Shown: positions 8,411-17,224, counted from the stretch's first letter. The stretch: DNA of 47,258 nt from Gelidibacter pelagius (GCF_017581925.1 NZ_JAGEVG010000027.1:1-47258), one strand, 5' to 3'. Notes: generated by a model from the sequence alone, not told the origin. Translations and numbers: made by a program.

Positions 8411-8545
8411 GCTATTTTGAAATATATTACCTTAGTGCCACTCCATTCGTATTCCTACTTTTATAAAAAAGCGCCAAAACGGCTTGTATCCACTGCTCAT
8501 AGTTGGATAGGTGCTTGTTTTGGGCTGGTATAAATGCCTTATACC
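8411..8545 (+). repeat. Intergenic leader repeat with TACCTTAG core
   Basis: TTTTGAAATATATTACCTTAG (TACCTTAG at 8428-8435) with TTTG ending 19 bp upstream, close to a full Bacteroidota promoter. Then CCATTCGTATTCCTACTT, a pairable CCAAAAC/GTTTTGG, and the conserved leader end TTTTGGGCTGGTATAAATG (about 8518-8536). No REP-like hairpin precedes it here. Instead TAGTGC...GCACTA (8349-8377) forms a short hairpin over the RAYT stop. Confidence 0.55.
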
Positions 8546-8563
8546 TGATAAAGTCAAAACATT

Positions 8564-9745
8564 ATGAGAACACTATTGTGTACAATTAAAACGTTGTTAT
8601 TTTCATTGTTTTTAATAGTTGCGGTTATTGGATGCAATACAAACACTAAGGATAAGGTACCTCCAAAAAAAACAGATCCATTAGCTTCTCAAAATGTAAT
8701 TTCCGCTGAAATTGATTCTATTAATTCAGAGATCATAAATGGTGACTATGGACTCATTGATCGTTTTATGGTCATACAAAATGACACGTTATTGGCAGAT
8801 TTTAAATATGTGCAGGATTATGAAACCATTGTTCAAAAGTATGATACCACCAATCGTCAATATAACTTCAATAGTACGGACTGGCATCCCTATTACAAAC
8901 AAACTGAATTGCATACACTTCAGTCTGTCACTAAAAGTATGACCTCAATCCTGTTTGGTATTGCGTTGGATTTGAATAAGGATTATAATGTGACTACCAA
9001 GGTCATGCCTTTGTTCAAAGATTATCATATTGAATCTCAGGATAAACGAAGAGATAGTATCACCATTGGCGACTTGTTAACCATGCGAAGTGGTATAAAA
9101 TGGAACGAGGAGACGGACCATAATGATATTACAAATGACTGTTTTAGGCTGGAATCAAGCGACAACTGGATAGCATATGTTTTGAGCAAGCCTATGGATA
9201 CTGAACCAGGAACAAGTTTCGTTTACAATGGTGGTGGGACTGTTCTTTTAGGTAAAATCATTAGGACTATTACAGGCAAGCGAATTGACCTTTGGGCAGA
9301 GGAAAAGTTATTTGAGCCCCTTGGAATCACAGATTACTATTGGAAAGAAACGCCTGATGGGGAAATTGACACCGAAGGCGGATTATATCTTAAGGCTGAA
9401 GACTTGGCTAAAATTGGTTCGTTGCTTTTGAATAAAGGAAAGTGGAATGACCGTCAAATTGTATCTGAAAGTTGGGTTAAGAAATCGACAAGTCCCATAA
9501 TCGAAGATGTGAATCCTGACAGCAATATCAAAAGAGGCTATGGTTATCAATGGTGGATTCCTCAACAATCTAATGGTAGAAGCTAAATATTTGCAGGAAA
9601 TGGCTATGGCGGACAATATTTAATGATGGCGCCAGAATACAATTTAATAATCCTATTTAATGGCTGGAATATCAATAATAAACCAAAAAAGTCAACTTGG
9701 AGGGTTTTGCAAGACCGAATAATTCCAGCACTTAAGAATAAATAA
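8564..9745 (+). pseudogene. Serine hydrolase (class C beta-lactamase family), broken by an in-frame stop
   Basis: Lipoprotein signal (lipid Cys24, LIVAVIGC), then a beta-lactamase-related fold. The nucleophile motif SVTK has Ser121 and Lys124, and a tyrosine motif VYNGGG lies near residue 220. The frame meets TAA at 9584-9586 after residue 340, but translation in the same frame continues IFAGNGYGGQYLMMAPEYN... to TAA 9743-9745. That continuation is the normal family C-terminus, including the GxGG third active-site motif. One nonsense codon therefore separates the third motif from the rest. Family members hydrolyse esters or peptides in the periplasm. The product is probably inactive unless the stop is read through. 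Confidence 0.85.
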
Positions 9746-9850
9746 CTGGAATGGCGAAACGAACCTATTGGAAATTGGTGACATTTTGATATCAGTAGAG
9801 ACGCAATGCATTATAAACGCAATGCATTAGAGACGCAAGGCATTGCGTCT
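9746..9850 (+). repeat. REP cluster with a RAYT gene remnant
   Basis: GGAAATTGGTGACATT at about 9770-9785 is identical to the RAYT coding sequence at 7934-7949 and reads N-L-L-E-I-G-D-I in the same sense, so it looks like a RAYT fragment. It runs into 9795-9853, where GACGCAATGCATT occurs twice and AGAGACGCAAGGCATTGCGT... forms a near-perfect 24-bp palindrome, the same unit as the palindrome inside the RAYT gene. The cluster separates the broken hydrolase from the convergent FAD oxidase gene and could act as a bidirectional stem-loop. Confidence 0.75.
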
Positions 9851-11224
9851 CTAATCAGCTGGTTTGATGTTTTGGTTAAGGCGGAAGAAATTCTCAGGGT
9901 CATATTTTTTCTTTAGGCTGCGAAGTCTTTCAAAATTCACCCCATAACTTTCTTTTACACGGGCTTCATCATCTTGCATCGTAAAGTTGACATATCCGCC
10001 ACCGCTACTATAAGGAATGACAGCATCGTAATATGCTTTGGACCAATTTCTTATTAAGTCAGCTTTATTCGGGTCGTCAGATACCCCAATGATTGCTTGA
10101 ACCCATCTGATATCCCGATGCGCCCAAGCGGTTTCTTGTTGACCGACCTCATGGGCTTTGCCATCCACAGGATACAAATGCATCGTAGATCGGGGAGTGG
10201 GCAGATTAGAACCATAATTGATATTTTCGTCTATGCAAACATCGGTCAATTCATTAAGATAGTGCCCTTTCCAATACCATTGTAATCCCGGTGGGTAGAG
10301 CCAATCGAACATACTATTGAGCGCTGGTATTGCTATGTCACTTACAAAATCAAGGATTGGTGGTCCAAACTGTCTGATAGGTTCAAAGACTTCTTCTATT
10401 TTTTCTTTAGCTCCTGTATAACACCAAATAATGGCACAAACGTTCTTTTTTCGCAGGTGCTCAGGAAATGGTTCGGTGTCAGGTACATTCAAAAAAGCGA
10501 AAAAGCCATAAAGGTCATTTGAAGCGTCTTTTGTGTAGCGATCATAGAAGCGCATCAGGTCCTTTGCTTTTTCTATTGGCCAGAACATTGGCCCGGCATA
10601 AACATTCTTAATAGCAATCAAGCTGTAAGTAAATGATACGACAACACCAAAGTTACCACCGCCACCTCGCAAGGCCCAATACAAGTCAGGATTGCTATTT
10701 TCATTGGCCATGACAATGTCACCTGATGCTAAAACAACTTCAGCAGCTTTCAAATGGTCAATGGTCAATCCGGCCTTTCGGGTCAAAAACCCCAAACCTC
10801 CGCCAAGAGTCAATCCAGAAATTCCCGTATTCCCATTTACGCCGACGGGAACGGCCAAACCATGTTCGTGGGTAGCCTTATCGACATCTGCCAAGGTGTT
10901 TCCAGGTTCTACAATAGCAGTTCTTTCGTCTGGATTTATCTTTATCGATTTCATTTCTGAAAGGTCAATCACCAAACCGTTTTCAACCAAAGCAAGTCCG
11001 GCGCCGTTATGGCCACCTGCTTTTACTGAGACCTCCAGTCCATTATCTTTGGCAAAATGAATGGCCTTTGCTACATCATGCTTATTTTTACATTTGACAA
11101 AAAGGGCGGGTTTTTTATCAATCATTGCATTGTAGATGGTTTTTGACGCCTTATATTCCGAATCATTTGGTAAAATAATGCGACCCTGCAATTGACCTCT
11201 TAGTTTTTTGATTTCGATATCCAT
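9851..11224 (-). CDS. FAD-dependent oxidase, berberine-bridge-enzyme-like
   Basis: 457 residues. The N-terminal FAD-binding PCMH domain has KAGGHNGAG (His72, expected site of covalent 8-alpha-histidyl FAD), VIDLSEMKSIKI, and SGLTLGGGLGFLTRKAGLT. WALRGGGGNFGVVVSF comes next, then a C-terminal BBE domain ending YDPENFFRLNQNI. The usual second (cysteinyl) FAD link is not evident. Family members oxidise sugars, alcohols or secondary metabolites using O2. No signal peptide. It is the last gene of a minus-strand set after the NTF2-like lipoprotein (57 bp gap). A close paralog lies at 41541-42926, also beside a DUF4242/AraC regulator. Confidence 0.9.
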   Translation of the reverse strand: MDIEIKKLRGQLQGRIILPNDSEYKASKTIYNAMIDKKPALFVKCKNKHDVAKAIHFAKDNGLEVSVKAGGHNGAGLALVENGLVIDLSEMKSIKINPDERTAIVEPGNTLADVDKATHEHGLAVPVGVNGNTGISGLTLGGGLGFLTRKAGLTIDHLKAAEVVLASGDIVMANENSNPDLYWALRGGGGNFGVVVSFTYSLIAIKNVYAGPMFWPIEKAKDLMRFYDRYTKDASNDLYGFFAFLNVPDTEPFPEHLRKKNVCAIIWCYTGAKEKIEEVFEPIRQFGPPILDFVSDIAIPALNSMFDWLYPPGLQWYWKGHYLNELTDVCIDENINYGSNLPTPRSTMHLYPVDGKAHEVGQQETAWAHRDIRWVQAIIGVSDDPNKADLIRNWSKAYYDAVIPYSSGGGYVNFTMQDDEARVKESYGVNFERLRSLKKKYDPENFFRLNQNIKPAD

Positions 11225-11281
11225 TGGTTTTACTTTTAGGTTGTTTTTGAGCTACTTCGTTTATCGGTGTGCTTAAGCCAT

Positions 11282-11788
11282 CTACGGAGTCCAAGGGGAA
11301 TGATGTTCGTGGACTATTTTCCATCCATTGACTGTTTTTACGAATAAAATGGAGGTTTGTTCATTGATAATTACTAAGTCCTCTCCAAACTTCAAATGAA
11401 AATCTGACTGAAAAGTCAAATTGGCAACATCACCATAAACGGCGACTTTTAAATCTTGTGTATCAAACTTTACCACTTCGGTTACGGCGCCAAATGCAGC
11501 CCGTTCGTAAGCTTCGTTGGCTGCACTACCAACTACTGCTGCTCCGTTTTTATATTCGGTAAACTTTGGGCTATACCCGTGAAAGGAAATAAGTTTATCC
11601 ATATCCCCATCTCTCAAGGCCTGTTCAATGGCATCCCATGTTTCAATCACTTCTTGCTTCGCTTCAGGGTATTGCGTATTAATTAGGTCAATTGGAGCTC
11701 GGGGGTTGTTTTGATCGTCATCATTATTACATCCTAAGATAAATAACGCTGAAGCCATGAGTACAAAAATTTTGTGTTTAGTTTTCAT
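11282..11788 (-). CDS. NTF2-like (DUF4440/SnoaL-type) lipoprotein
   Basis: 168 residues. Lipoprotein signal with FVLMASALFILGC (Cys20). The mature domain fits the NTF2-like fold: a helix EVIETWDAIEQALRDGDMDKL, then FHGYSPKFTEY, a strand DLKVAVYGDVANLTFQSDF, and the closing WKIVHEHHSPW, typical of DUF4440/ketosteroid-isomerase-like proteins. It may bind or isomerise a small hydrophobic compound; this is inferred from fold only. It lies between the regulator and the FAD oxidase on the same strand, so it may handle the same substrate in the periplasm. Confidence 0.8.
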   Translation of the reverse strand: MKTKHKIFVLMASALFILGCNNDDDQNNPRAPIDLINTQYPEAKQEVIETWDAIEQALRDGDMDKLISFHGYSPKFTEYKNGAAVVGSAANEAYERAAFGAVTEVVKFDTQDLKVAVYGDVANLTFQSDFHLKFGEDLVIINEQTSILFVKTVNGWKIVHEHHSPWTP

Positions 11789-11980
11789 AATGTTATGTTT
11801 TATTGATTAATAGCTGTTCAGAAAGCTATGCTGTGCTTATGAATTGCAGTTGTCATAACCTGCTAAAACAGTATTGTAAAACTAAACAGTTGTTAACAGC
11901 CAAGATGTAAGTATTGTTCCAAAACCTGAAACAAATTCGACACTCCATCCTTGTTAAGGCAGGTTTTGAAGCTAATTGAA

Positions 11981-13045
11981 TTACGATTTGGCAATCAAAG
12001 TGGGGAGGACTTGAAATCTGTTCCGAAAGACCCTTGTAAAATAGGTCGGACTATTAAAACCTGAGTCATAGGCGACTTCTGAAACGGTTTTACCGCCTTC
12101 TTTCAAAGCTCTAATGGCATGAATTAACCGTAATTCAGAGAGCAACCTATTAGGCGGCACTCCGAATAAAGAGGAGATTTTACGATAGGTTTGAGACTTG
12201 CTGAGTCCTAACTGCTTGCTGAAAGCATCACAATTAAAAGCCGAATTATTGAGGTTCTTTACTAATACCTGATCTAAGTTTTGGATTTCAAGATAGGAGG
12301 CTGGGTTAATCACAGTAATTCCAGTAATATCTATTTTGGAACTATCCTTGTTCCTGAAAGCAGAGTGTTTAGTATCCAAGTCCATACATATTCTCAGTTG
12401 GAAACCGAGTCTTGATATAAGTTTGACCTTTCTCTTAGTTGCTTCGAATAAGTCCTTGCTATGCTCGTCCACTGGTTTTCCGGTAGCCATAGCAATACTA
12501 AATATCATGCTGCCATCTAAGGTTTCGAAGTATCTGGAAATTTCAATCGAACACGTTACAGCATCAAACGCATCAATAAAAGACGCCATGATCTTCTCGC
12601 TAGGCGCTTTGACAACACTTCCCTGGTGATTCTTAATGGAGTTTATGATCTTGGTGGTCAATGCCGGACTTTTGGTTAATTCCAAAAAATCCACCATCAT
12701 AATAGTCCGATATCCACTATCAATTTCTCCGGATAAAGTCAAGGCCAAATCTTGCTCATTTTGATCCCCTTCACCCAGATAGGGAATAAATTCATTTTCA
12801 CGTGAGACATGGATGACATTGCAAGCACCAATCCCGTGAGCGTCTTTATGACTCTCAATACAGGCCTCCTTATTAGGACTTTCCATTAAACAAAAGGCGG
12901 TTTTATGTTGTAGATTTAAATAATACCTCTTGTAAACCAAACCGTGTTTATTTTGAACTGCTATATCCCGTAAATGGGCCCTATATACATCTTCTTCGGT
13001 AATAGCATCAGAATCGATTTTATGAAAGTCCATGAATAATGGCAT
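11981..13045 (-). CDS. DUF4242 - cyclase-like - AraC HTH fusion regulator (copy 1)
   Basis: 354 residues. Residues about 1-85 (PLFMDFHKID, KHGLVYKRYYLN, TAFCLMESPNKEACIESHKDAHG) match DUF4242, a small ferredoxin-like domain with putative metal-binding His/Cys residues. Residues about 110-235 (TIMMVDFLELT, HQGSVVKAPSEKIMASFIDA, FSIAMATGKPV) follow the class III nucleotidyl cyclase plan, but the second metal aspartate position is not acidic, so it is probably a non-catalytic sensor. Residues about 275-354 are an AraC-type double HTH (CDAFSKQLGLSKSQTYRKI, TVSEVAYDSGFNSPTYFTRVF). Upstream of the NTF2/FAD oxidase pair, which it probably controls. Paralog at 39515-40621. Confidence 0.8.
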   Translation of the reverse strand: MPLFMDFHKIDSDAITEEDVYRAHLRDIAVQNKHGLVYKRYYLNLQHKTAFCLMESPNKEACIESHKDAHGIGACNVIHVSRENEFIPYLGEGDQNEQDLALTLSGEIDSGYRTIMMVDFLELTKSPALTTKIINSIKNHQGSVVKAPSEKIMASFIDAFDAVTCSIEISRYFETLDGSMIFSIAMATGKPVDEHSKDLFEATKRKVKLISRLGFQLRICMDLDTKHSAFRNKDSSKIDITGITVINPASYLEIQNLDQVLVKNLNNSAFNCDAFSKQLGLSKSQTYRKISSLFGVPPNRLLSELRLIHAIRALKEGGKTVSEVAYDSGFNSPTYFTRVFRNRFQVLPTLIAKS

Positions 13046-13127
13046 AAGGAAATAGTTTTAATGAGCTTATAACCACTAATATACAACTTTTGTCAGGAAA
13101 GTATTGCATAAAATAACAATGGATTTT

Positions 13128-13340
13128 GCTGTATAGGAGCGAGCATTTCACCCGTGTCAAAATATTCTCATGATCAGAGCAATACCAGTAGTTCAAACTA
13201 TCATGTTTTAACAGTAGGAGAGGAACAACTGTCCATAAATGGTCTTATCCGTTATTGAGATAGTGTGAAGCCATCTTGGAGGGCGCAATGATATTTTTAA
13301 GCGCTTCTTTTGATATTTTGTTATCTTAGTTGACCCGAAT
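13128..13340 (+). repeat. Intergenic repeat unit
   Basis: REP-like start (GGAGCGAGCATTTCACCCGTG, from 13135). Then 13210-13321, which aligns with 6786-6893 (AGTAGGAGAG, TCCATAAATGG, TATCCGTTATTG, GAAGCCATCTTGGAGGGC). TATCTTAG is at 13322-13329, followed by TTGACCCG. The core points towards the Crp/Fnr gene 252 bp downstream. Between them (13341-13580) I see only a GC-rich CCCGTGTCGGTCGGACGGG stretch near 13430 and no other gene. Confidence 0.6.
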
Positions 13341-13580
13341 TGGGAACGCGCATTATAAAGAATAAAAACATCGAAGAGGCTTAGTCCCACTACTGGTTTT
13401 ATTGCCGAGTAGCTGGCCTCTGTTTGCCCGTGTCGGTCGGACGGGTTTTGAGGTTCTTGATTACATAAAAAGAATTGAGATCTTAATATATCCTATCTGA
13501 AAGACATTAAACACTAATGTTTGTAAACCTTATTTATCTTTAAGCTTAACTAAACGATTATTTTATCTAAACACCTTTTA

Positions 13581-14150
13581 ATGTTCCCGACACTTCATAA
13601 TTACCTCAGTCAAAAATCGTCACTTTCAGACACAGAAATCTCGCATGTTCTAAGTCATTTTGTTGTACAAAAAGCCAAACGAAAAGAGATTTTAATAGAC
13701 TGTAACGCGGTCAGCAATCATTTTTATTTTATTGTCGAGGGCGCTGTAAGAATATATTCCATTAATTCTGAAGGGTTAGAACTTTCACGTTTTTTCGCTT
13801 TTGAAAACATCTTTTGTACCGCTTTGCCCAGTTTTATAGATCAGCAACCTACCAACGAATATTTACAAGCCATTGAACATTCGCGATTATTGGTCATCAA
13901 TCGAAAAGATTTTTACAAATTGGTAGATGAGTATCACGAGTTTGAACGGATTTATAGAAAGATTCTCGAATTCAGCTTTATCAACAATCAGCAAAGAATA
14001 TACAGTTATCAAGGCTACACAGCATTAGAACGGGTTCGGCTACTTATAAAAATGCAACCTCAATTTTTGCTACGGGTTTCAAACAAACTAGCTGCTTCTT
14101 ATTTGGGGATGTCACCCTCCACATTGAGCAGAACAAAGCTCAAACTTTAA
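13581..14150 (+). CDS. Crp/Fnr family transcriptional regulator
   Basis: 189 residues. Cyclic-nucleotide-binding-type beta barrel (about 25-115: RKEILIDCNAVSNHFYFIVE, GAVRIYSINSEGLELSRFF), a dimer helix, and a C-terminal winged HTH with SNKLAASYLGMSPSTLSRTK (about 165-185). The ligand pocket lacks a clear cAMP signature, as in most flavobacterial members. It directly precedes the ankyrin/amidohydrolase/deaminase operon. A TTGACCTATATCAA operator lies 4 bp after its stop, so it is the natural candidate to control that operon. Recognition helix SPSTLSR resembles FNR's TVETISR but has Ser in place of the DNA-contacting Glu. Confidence 0.85.
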   Translation: MFPTLHNYLSQKSSLSDTEISHVLSHFVVQKAKRKEILIDCNAVSNHFYFIVEGAVRIYSINSEGLELSRFFAFENIFCTALPSFIDQQPTNEYLQAIEHSRLLVINRKDFYKLVDEYHEFERIYRKILEFSFINNQQRIYSYQGYTALERVRLLIKMQPQFLLRVSNKLAASYLGMSPSTLSRTKLKL

Positions 14151-14154
14151 AACG

Positions 14155-14205
14155 TTGACCTATATCAATGTTTTTTAGGATTCTCTATATGATATTTGCA
14201 CTAAT
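14155..14205 (+). promoter_or_regulatory. Crp/Fnr-type operator and promoter of the ankyrin operon
   Basis: TTGACCTATATCAA (14155-14168) is an FNR-like dyad, TTGA-N6-TCAA. Exactly 22 bp later comes GATATTTGC (14191-14199), one base from the TAnnTTTG -7 box. With a start site about 6 bp past the box, the operator centre falls near -43, the usual place for a class II Crp/Fnr activator. The tolC promoter at 36639-36682 has the same layout with identical spacing. Confidence 0.7.
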
Positions 14206-14223
14206 AATAAGTAACTAAGAAAA

Positions 14224-14916
14224 ATGTCAACTATCAAAACTATTAGTGTTGTATTTTATTTCGCATTATTCGGTCCATTAAGCGTGTGTGCTCAAAAAAC
14301 AATAAAAACAAATAATACATTGGAAATGGAGTTTATTAAAGCCGCAAAAAATAACGACACCGAGAAGCTTCAACACTTTATAAAAGAAGGTGTTGCAATT
14401 AATGCCATGGATGCTCATAAGAGAACAGCCTTAATGGTGGCAACTTATGAGAACCATGTAAATGCATCCAAACTACTTATCGAAACCGGTGCTGATGTCA
14501 ATGCACAAGATGATCGTTTGGAAAGTCCATTCCTTCATGCCGGTGCCAGAGGATATTTGGAGATTCTTAAGGCCTGTCTCGCTACAGGTAAAGTTGACCA
14601 TATGGTATTGAACCGATACGGTGGCACAGCCTTGATTCCTGCCTGTGAAAGAGGGTATACAGAAGTTGTGCAGGAATTACTAAAAATAGAAGACTATCCC
14701 ATAGACCATATTAATAATCTGACCTGGACGGCTTTAATGGAAGCCATTGTTCTGGGCAACGGGGGCAAAACACATACACAAATTGTTCAATTATTGGTAA
14801 ATGCTGGCTGTGATGTTAACATTCCAGACAAAAACGGAATTAGTCCCCTTAAGCACGCAAAAAAAAGTGGCTATAAGGAGATTGTAGCTATTTTAGAAAA
14901 AGCCGGAGCCAAATAA
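14224..14916 (+). CDS. Exported ankyrin-repeat protein
   Basis: 230 residues. Signal peptide about 1-23 (FALFGPLSVCAQ), then roughly five ankyrin repeats (KRTALMVATYENHVNASKLL, SPFLHAGARGYLEILKACL, GGTALIPACERGYTEVVQEL, WTALMEAIVLG, GISPLKHAKKSGYKEIVAIL). Ankyrin proteins act as binding scaffolds. In bacteria, periplasmic ones are often paired with oxidoreductases or detoxifying enzymes. First gene of an operon: the amidohydrolase starts 14 bp downstream. Probably activated by a Crp/Fnr protein through 14155-14168. Confidence 0.85.
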   Translation: MSTIKTISVVFYFALFGPLSVCAQKTIKTNNTLEMEFIKAAKNNDTEKLQHFIKEGVAINAMDAHKRTALMVATYENHVNASKLLIETGADVNAQDDRLESPFLHAGARGYLEILKACLATGKVDHMVLNRYGGTALIPACERGYTEVVQELLKIEDYPIDHINNLTWTALMEAIVLGNGGKTHTQIVQLLVNAGCDVNIPDKNGISPLKHAKKSGYKEIVAILEKAGAK

Positions 14917-14930
14917 AAATATAAAAGCTT

Positions 14931-16352
14931 ATGAAAACACTCTATTTATTTCTAATTGGCAGTTTGCTTTTGACAGCCTGCAAAAAGGAACGAGAATCTC
15001 TAAAACTTGATATTCTTATCAAAGATGTTCATATCGTCAATACTAAAACTGGCGCTCTTATAAAAAATCAAAGCATAGGGATCAACGCCGACACCATTGC
15101 GAAAATAGCTCCCTTAGACCAGTCAATTAATTGGACGGCAGATAAAACTGTAATTGCTAAGGACAAATATGTGATTCCCGGTTTATGGGATATGCACATG
15201 CATTTTGGGGCGGACACCCTAATCAGCGAAAACAAAAACATGTTGTCCCTTTATTTGGCCAATGGTGTGACTACTATAAGGGATTGCGCCGCAGATATAA
15301 GTCCCAGTGTCTTAAAATGGCGTAAACAAATCGATAAAGGAGAACTTATAGGCCCAACCATCTTTACCTCAGGACCTAAAATAGAAGGAAAAAACTCTAT
15401 CTGGCCGGGTGATATGGAAATTGAAAACGAGGAAGAATTGAGTACAGCTTTGGATTCCTTAGATAAACTTCAAGTAGATTTTGTGAAAATAACGGACAAC
15501 GCCCTGTCGCCTGAACTGTTTTTGAAAAGTGTTGAAAAAGCCACCCAACGAGGTTATAAAACCTCTGGTCACATCCCTTTTGCATTGCCAATTAATGAGG
15601 TATCGAAAGCGGGCTTGACCACCATAGAGCATATGGGATATATGCTGAAAGCAGGCGCAGCCAATGAATTGGAGATTATTGAAAAATATAAAAAGGGAGA
15701 GCTAGATTATAGCACGGCAAGTGCTCTAATGAACCAAAGTTTTGACGAAACAACGGCCTTAAACAAATACCAACAACTGGCTGAAAATGGAACGGCCATC
15801 GTGCCCACTTTAATTGGCAATAGAATAATCTCCTATTGGAATGAAGATGACCATCGTGATGATCAAGAGTTGCAATACATAGGGCCAGGCATAATAAAAA
15901 CGTACCAAGGACGTGTAAATAGAGCGAAAGAGGCATCGTCAGAGGCCATAGAAGCTCGGCAAAAGAATTACCAAAAACTCGTCAGTTTGATACCTACAAT
16001 TAAAGCATCAGGGATGCTCATTATTGCTGGAACCGACGCTGGTTTTTTAAACTCTTATATTTATCCAGGCTTTGCTTTGCACGACGAGCTTGAAATTTAT
16101 CAAAAAGCTGGTCTAACACCTTTGGAAGCGCTTCAAACTTCGGTTATCAACGGACCTAAATATTTTGGACTTTCCGATAAATACGGAAGTGTCACTGAGG
16201 GCAAAATAGCCGATTTGTTAATCCTGAACAGCAATCCTCTTGATGATATTAAGGCCACGAGAGCTATTGACTACCTAATAAAGAAAACAATGGTTTATGA
16301 TAAGTCGCAATTGGACGCAATGCTACAAGATGTAAAAAATCTTTATAATTGA
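14931..16352 (+). CDS. Amidohydrolase-superfamily lipoprotein
   Basis: 473 residues. Lipobox LLLTAC (Cys17). Metal-dependent amidohydrolase: IPGLWDMHMHFG supplies the HxH metal pair (His89, His91), KTSGHIPF and TIEHMGYM supply further metal histidines, and IAGTDAGF supplies the catalytic aspartate. The final KYGSVTEGKIADLLIL is the usual return to the beta-sandwich domain. It resembles imidazolonepropionase/prolidase-like amidohydrolases acting on cyclic amides or peptides; the substrate is unknown. Probably anchored facing the periplasm, in operon with the ankyrin protein (14 bp) and the deaminase (75 bp). Confidence 0.85.
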   Translation: MKTLYLFLIGSLLLTACKKERESLKLDILIKDVHIVNTKTGALIKNQSIGINADTIAKIAPLDQSINWTADKTVIAKDKYVIPGLWDMHMHFGADTLISENKNMLSLYLANGVTTIRDCAADISPSVLKWRKQIDKGELIGPTIFTSGPKIEGKNSIWPGDMEIENEEELSTALDSLDKLQVDFVKITDNALSPELFLKSVEKATQRGYKTSGHIPFALPINEVSKAGLTTIEHMGYMLKAGAANELEIIEKYKKGELDYSTASALMNQSFDETTALNKYQQLAENGTAIVPTLIGNRIISYWNEDDHRDDQELQYIGPGIIKTYQGRVNRAKEASSEAIEARQKNYQKLVSLIPTIKASGMLIIAGTDAGFLNSYIYPGFALHDELEIYQKAGLTPLEALQTSVINGPKYFGLSDKYGSVTEGKIADLLILNSNPLDDIKATRAIDYLIKKTMVYDKSQLDAMLQDVKNLYN

Positions 16353-16427
16353 ACAATAGCCTTCCCAGATTTATGAGGTAGTGACAGCTGAATTTTTAAG
16401 GTATGAATTAAATTAAATAGAAAAATT

Positions 16428-17042
16428 ATGAAATTATTCCCATTAACATTAGGACTGATATTAACAAGTGCGATTGTATTTGGACAATCCCACAGTCAAC
16501 AAAATAGGCTAACGAATCAAAATCAAGAGATTATGTCGAAAAACAACACAGCTTCGGATCCTGAATATACAGCAACAGACTTGAAGTTCTTACAACGATG
16601 CTTGAGTCTGGCAGAGGAAGCTTTGGATGCTGGCGATCAGCCATTCGGGTCTATTCTTGTCAATGCCGATAATGAAATTATAGCGGAAGCCAGAAACCGA
16701 GTCAATGAAAAAAATGTATTGGCGCATCCAGAAATTGAACTTGCCGTATGGGCCATGGAGAATTTAAGTCTTGAAGAGCGACGTCAAACCATAATGTACA
16801 CCACAGGAGAACATTGTCCGATGTGTGCCGGAGCTCACGGTTGGGCAGAGATTGGTTCACTTTATTTTTTGCATTCAGCAAAACAATTGGGCACATGGTT
16901 AAGTGCTCTGGGTGTAGGTCCTGCACCTATTGAATTTATCCCTGCTGAAGACATCATGAAAAATGCAGTTATCAAAGGACCTGGAAAAGGCGAAATGCTT
17001 AAAGAGATCCAGCAAATGCACGAACGTTATTATCAAGATTAA
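16428..17042 (+). CDS. Nucleoside-deaminase-like protein with signal peptide
   Basis: 204 residues. Residues about 48-165 form a cytidine/guanine-deaminase-like domain: FGSILVNADNEIIAEARNRV, a zinc and proton-shuttle motif HPE (His100, Glu102) instead of the more common HAE, and EHCPMCAGAHGWAEIG with zinc Cys130 and Cys133. All catalytic residues are present. The N-terminus (FPLTLGLILTSAIVFGQ) is a convincing signal peptide, unusual for this family. An internal ATG at 16533 would give the ordinary cytosolic form. Its upstream partners are also exported, which favours the long form. Confidence 0.8.
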   Translation: MKLFPLTLGLILTSAIVFGQSHSQQNRLTNQNQEIMSKNNTASDPEYTATDLKFLQRCLSLAEEALDAGDQPFGSILVNADNEIIAEARNRVNEKNVLAHPEIELAVWAMENLSLEERRQTIMYTTGEHCPMCAGAHGWAEIGSLYFLHSAKQLGTWLSALGVGPAPIEFIPAEDIMKNAVIKGPGKGEMLKEIQQMHERYYQD

Positions 17043-17103
17043 ACTTACAAATTACTATTTGAGATCAGTTCGTTCTATAAATAAAGGATTAAATAAGTCC
17101 TCT

Positions 17104-17130
17104 AAGGTACGAGCATTCTGCTCGTGCCTT
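17104..17130 (+). repeat. REP-like hairpin after the deaminase gene
   Basis: AAGGTACGAGC (17104-17114) pairs with GCTCGTGCCTT (17120-17130) around a 5-nt loop, an 11-bp stem with one G-T pair. This is the best-preserved stem of the REP-like family in the left half of the window. It lies 60 bp after the stop and has no strong T-run. Confidence 0.75.
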
Positions 17131-17224
17131 AATCAAATTATCCTATTCCTTTTAATTCCCACCATTGGGTTTTAATACCCCGAGGTCTTTGATTTGTAGT
17201 AATCGCTATCGTTACAATGTCAAC

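Noticed and set aside
1-9850. Classical integron cassette array
   Set aside because: Single-gene cassettes in one orientation fit, but there is no integrase in the window and the conserved hairpins lack the RYYYAAC/GTTRRRY ends of attC sites.
9795-9853. CRISPR-like short repeat cluster
   Set aside because: Repeat spacing is irregular, there are no spacers of uniform size, and the unit matches the palindrome inside the RAYT gene.
10692-11060. Plus-strand 122-codon open frame
   Set aside because: Antisense to the strongly conserved FAD-binding domain of the minus-strand oxidase; a frame shadow.
13208-13390. Minus-strand 60-codon open frame
   Set aside because: It lies wholly inside the intergenic repeat unit, whose DNA conservation explains it.
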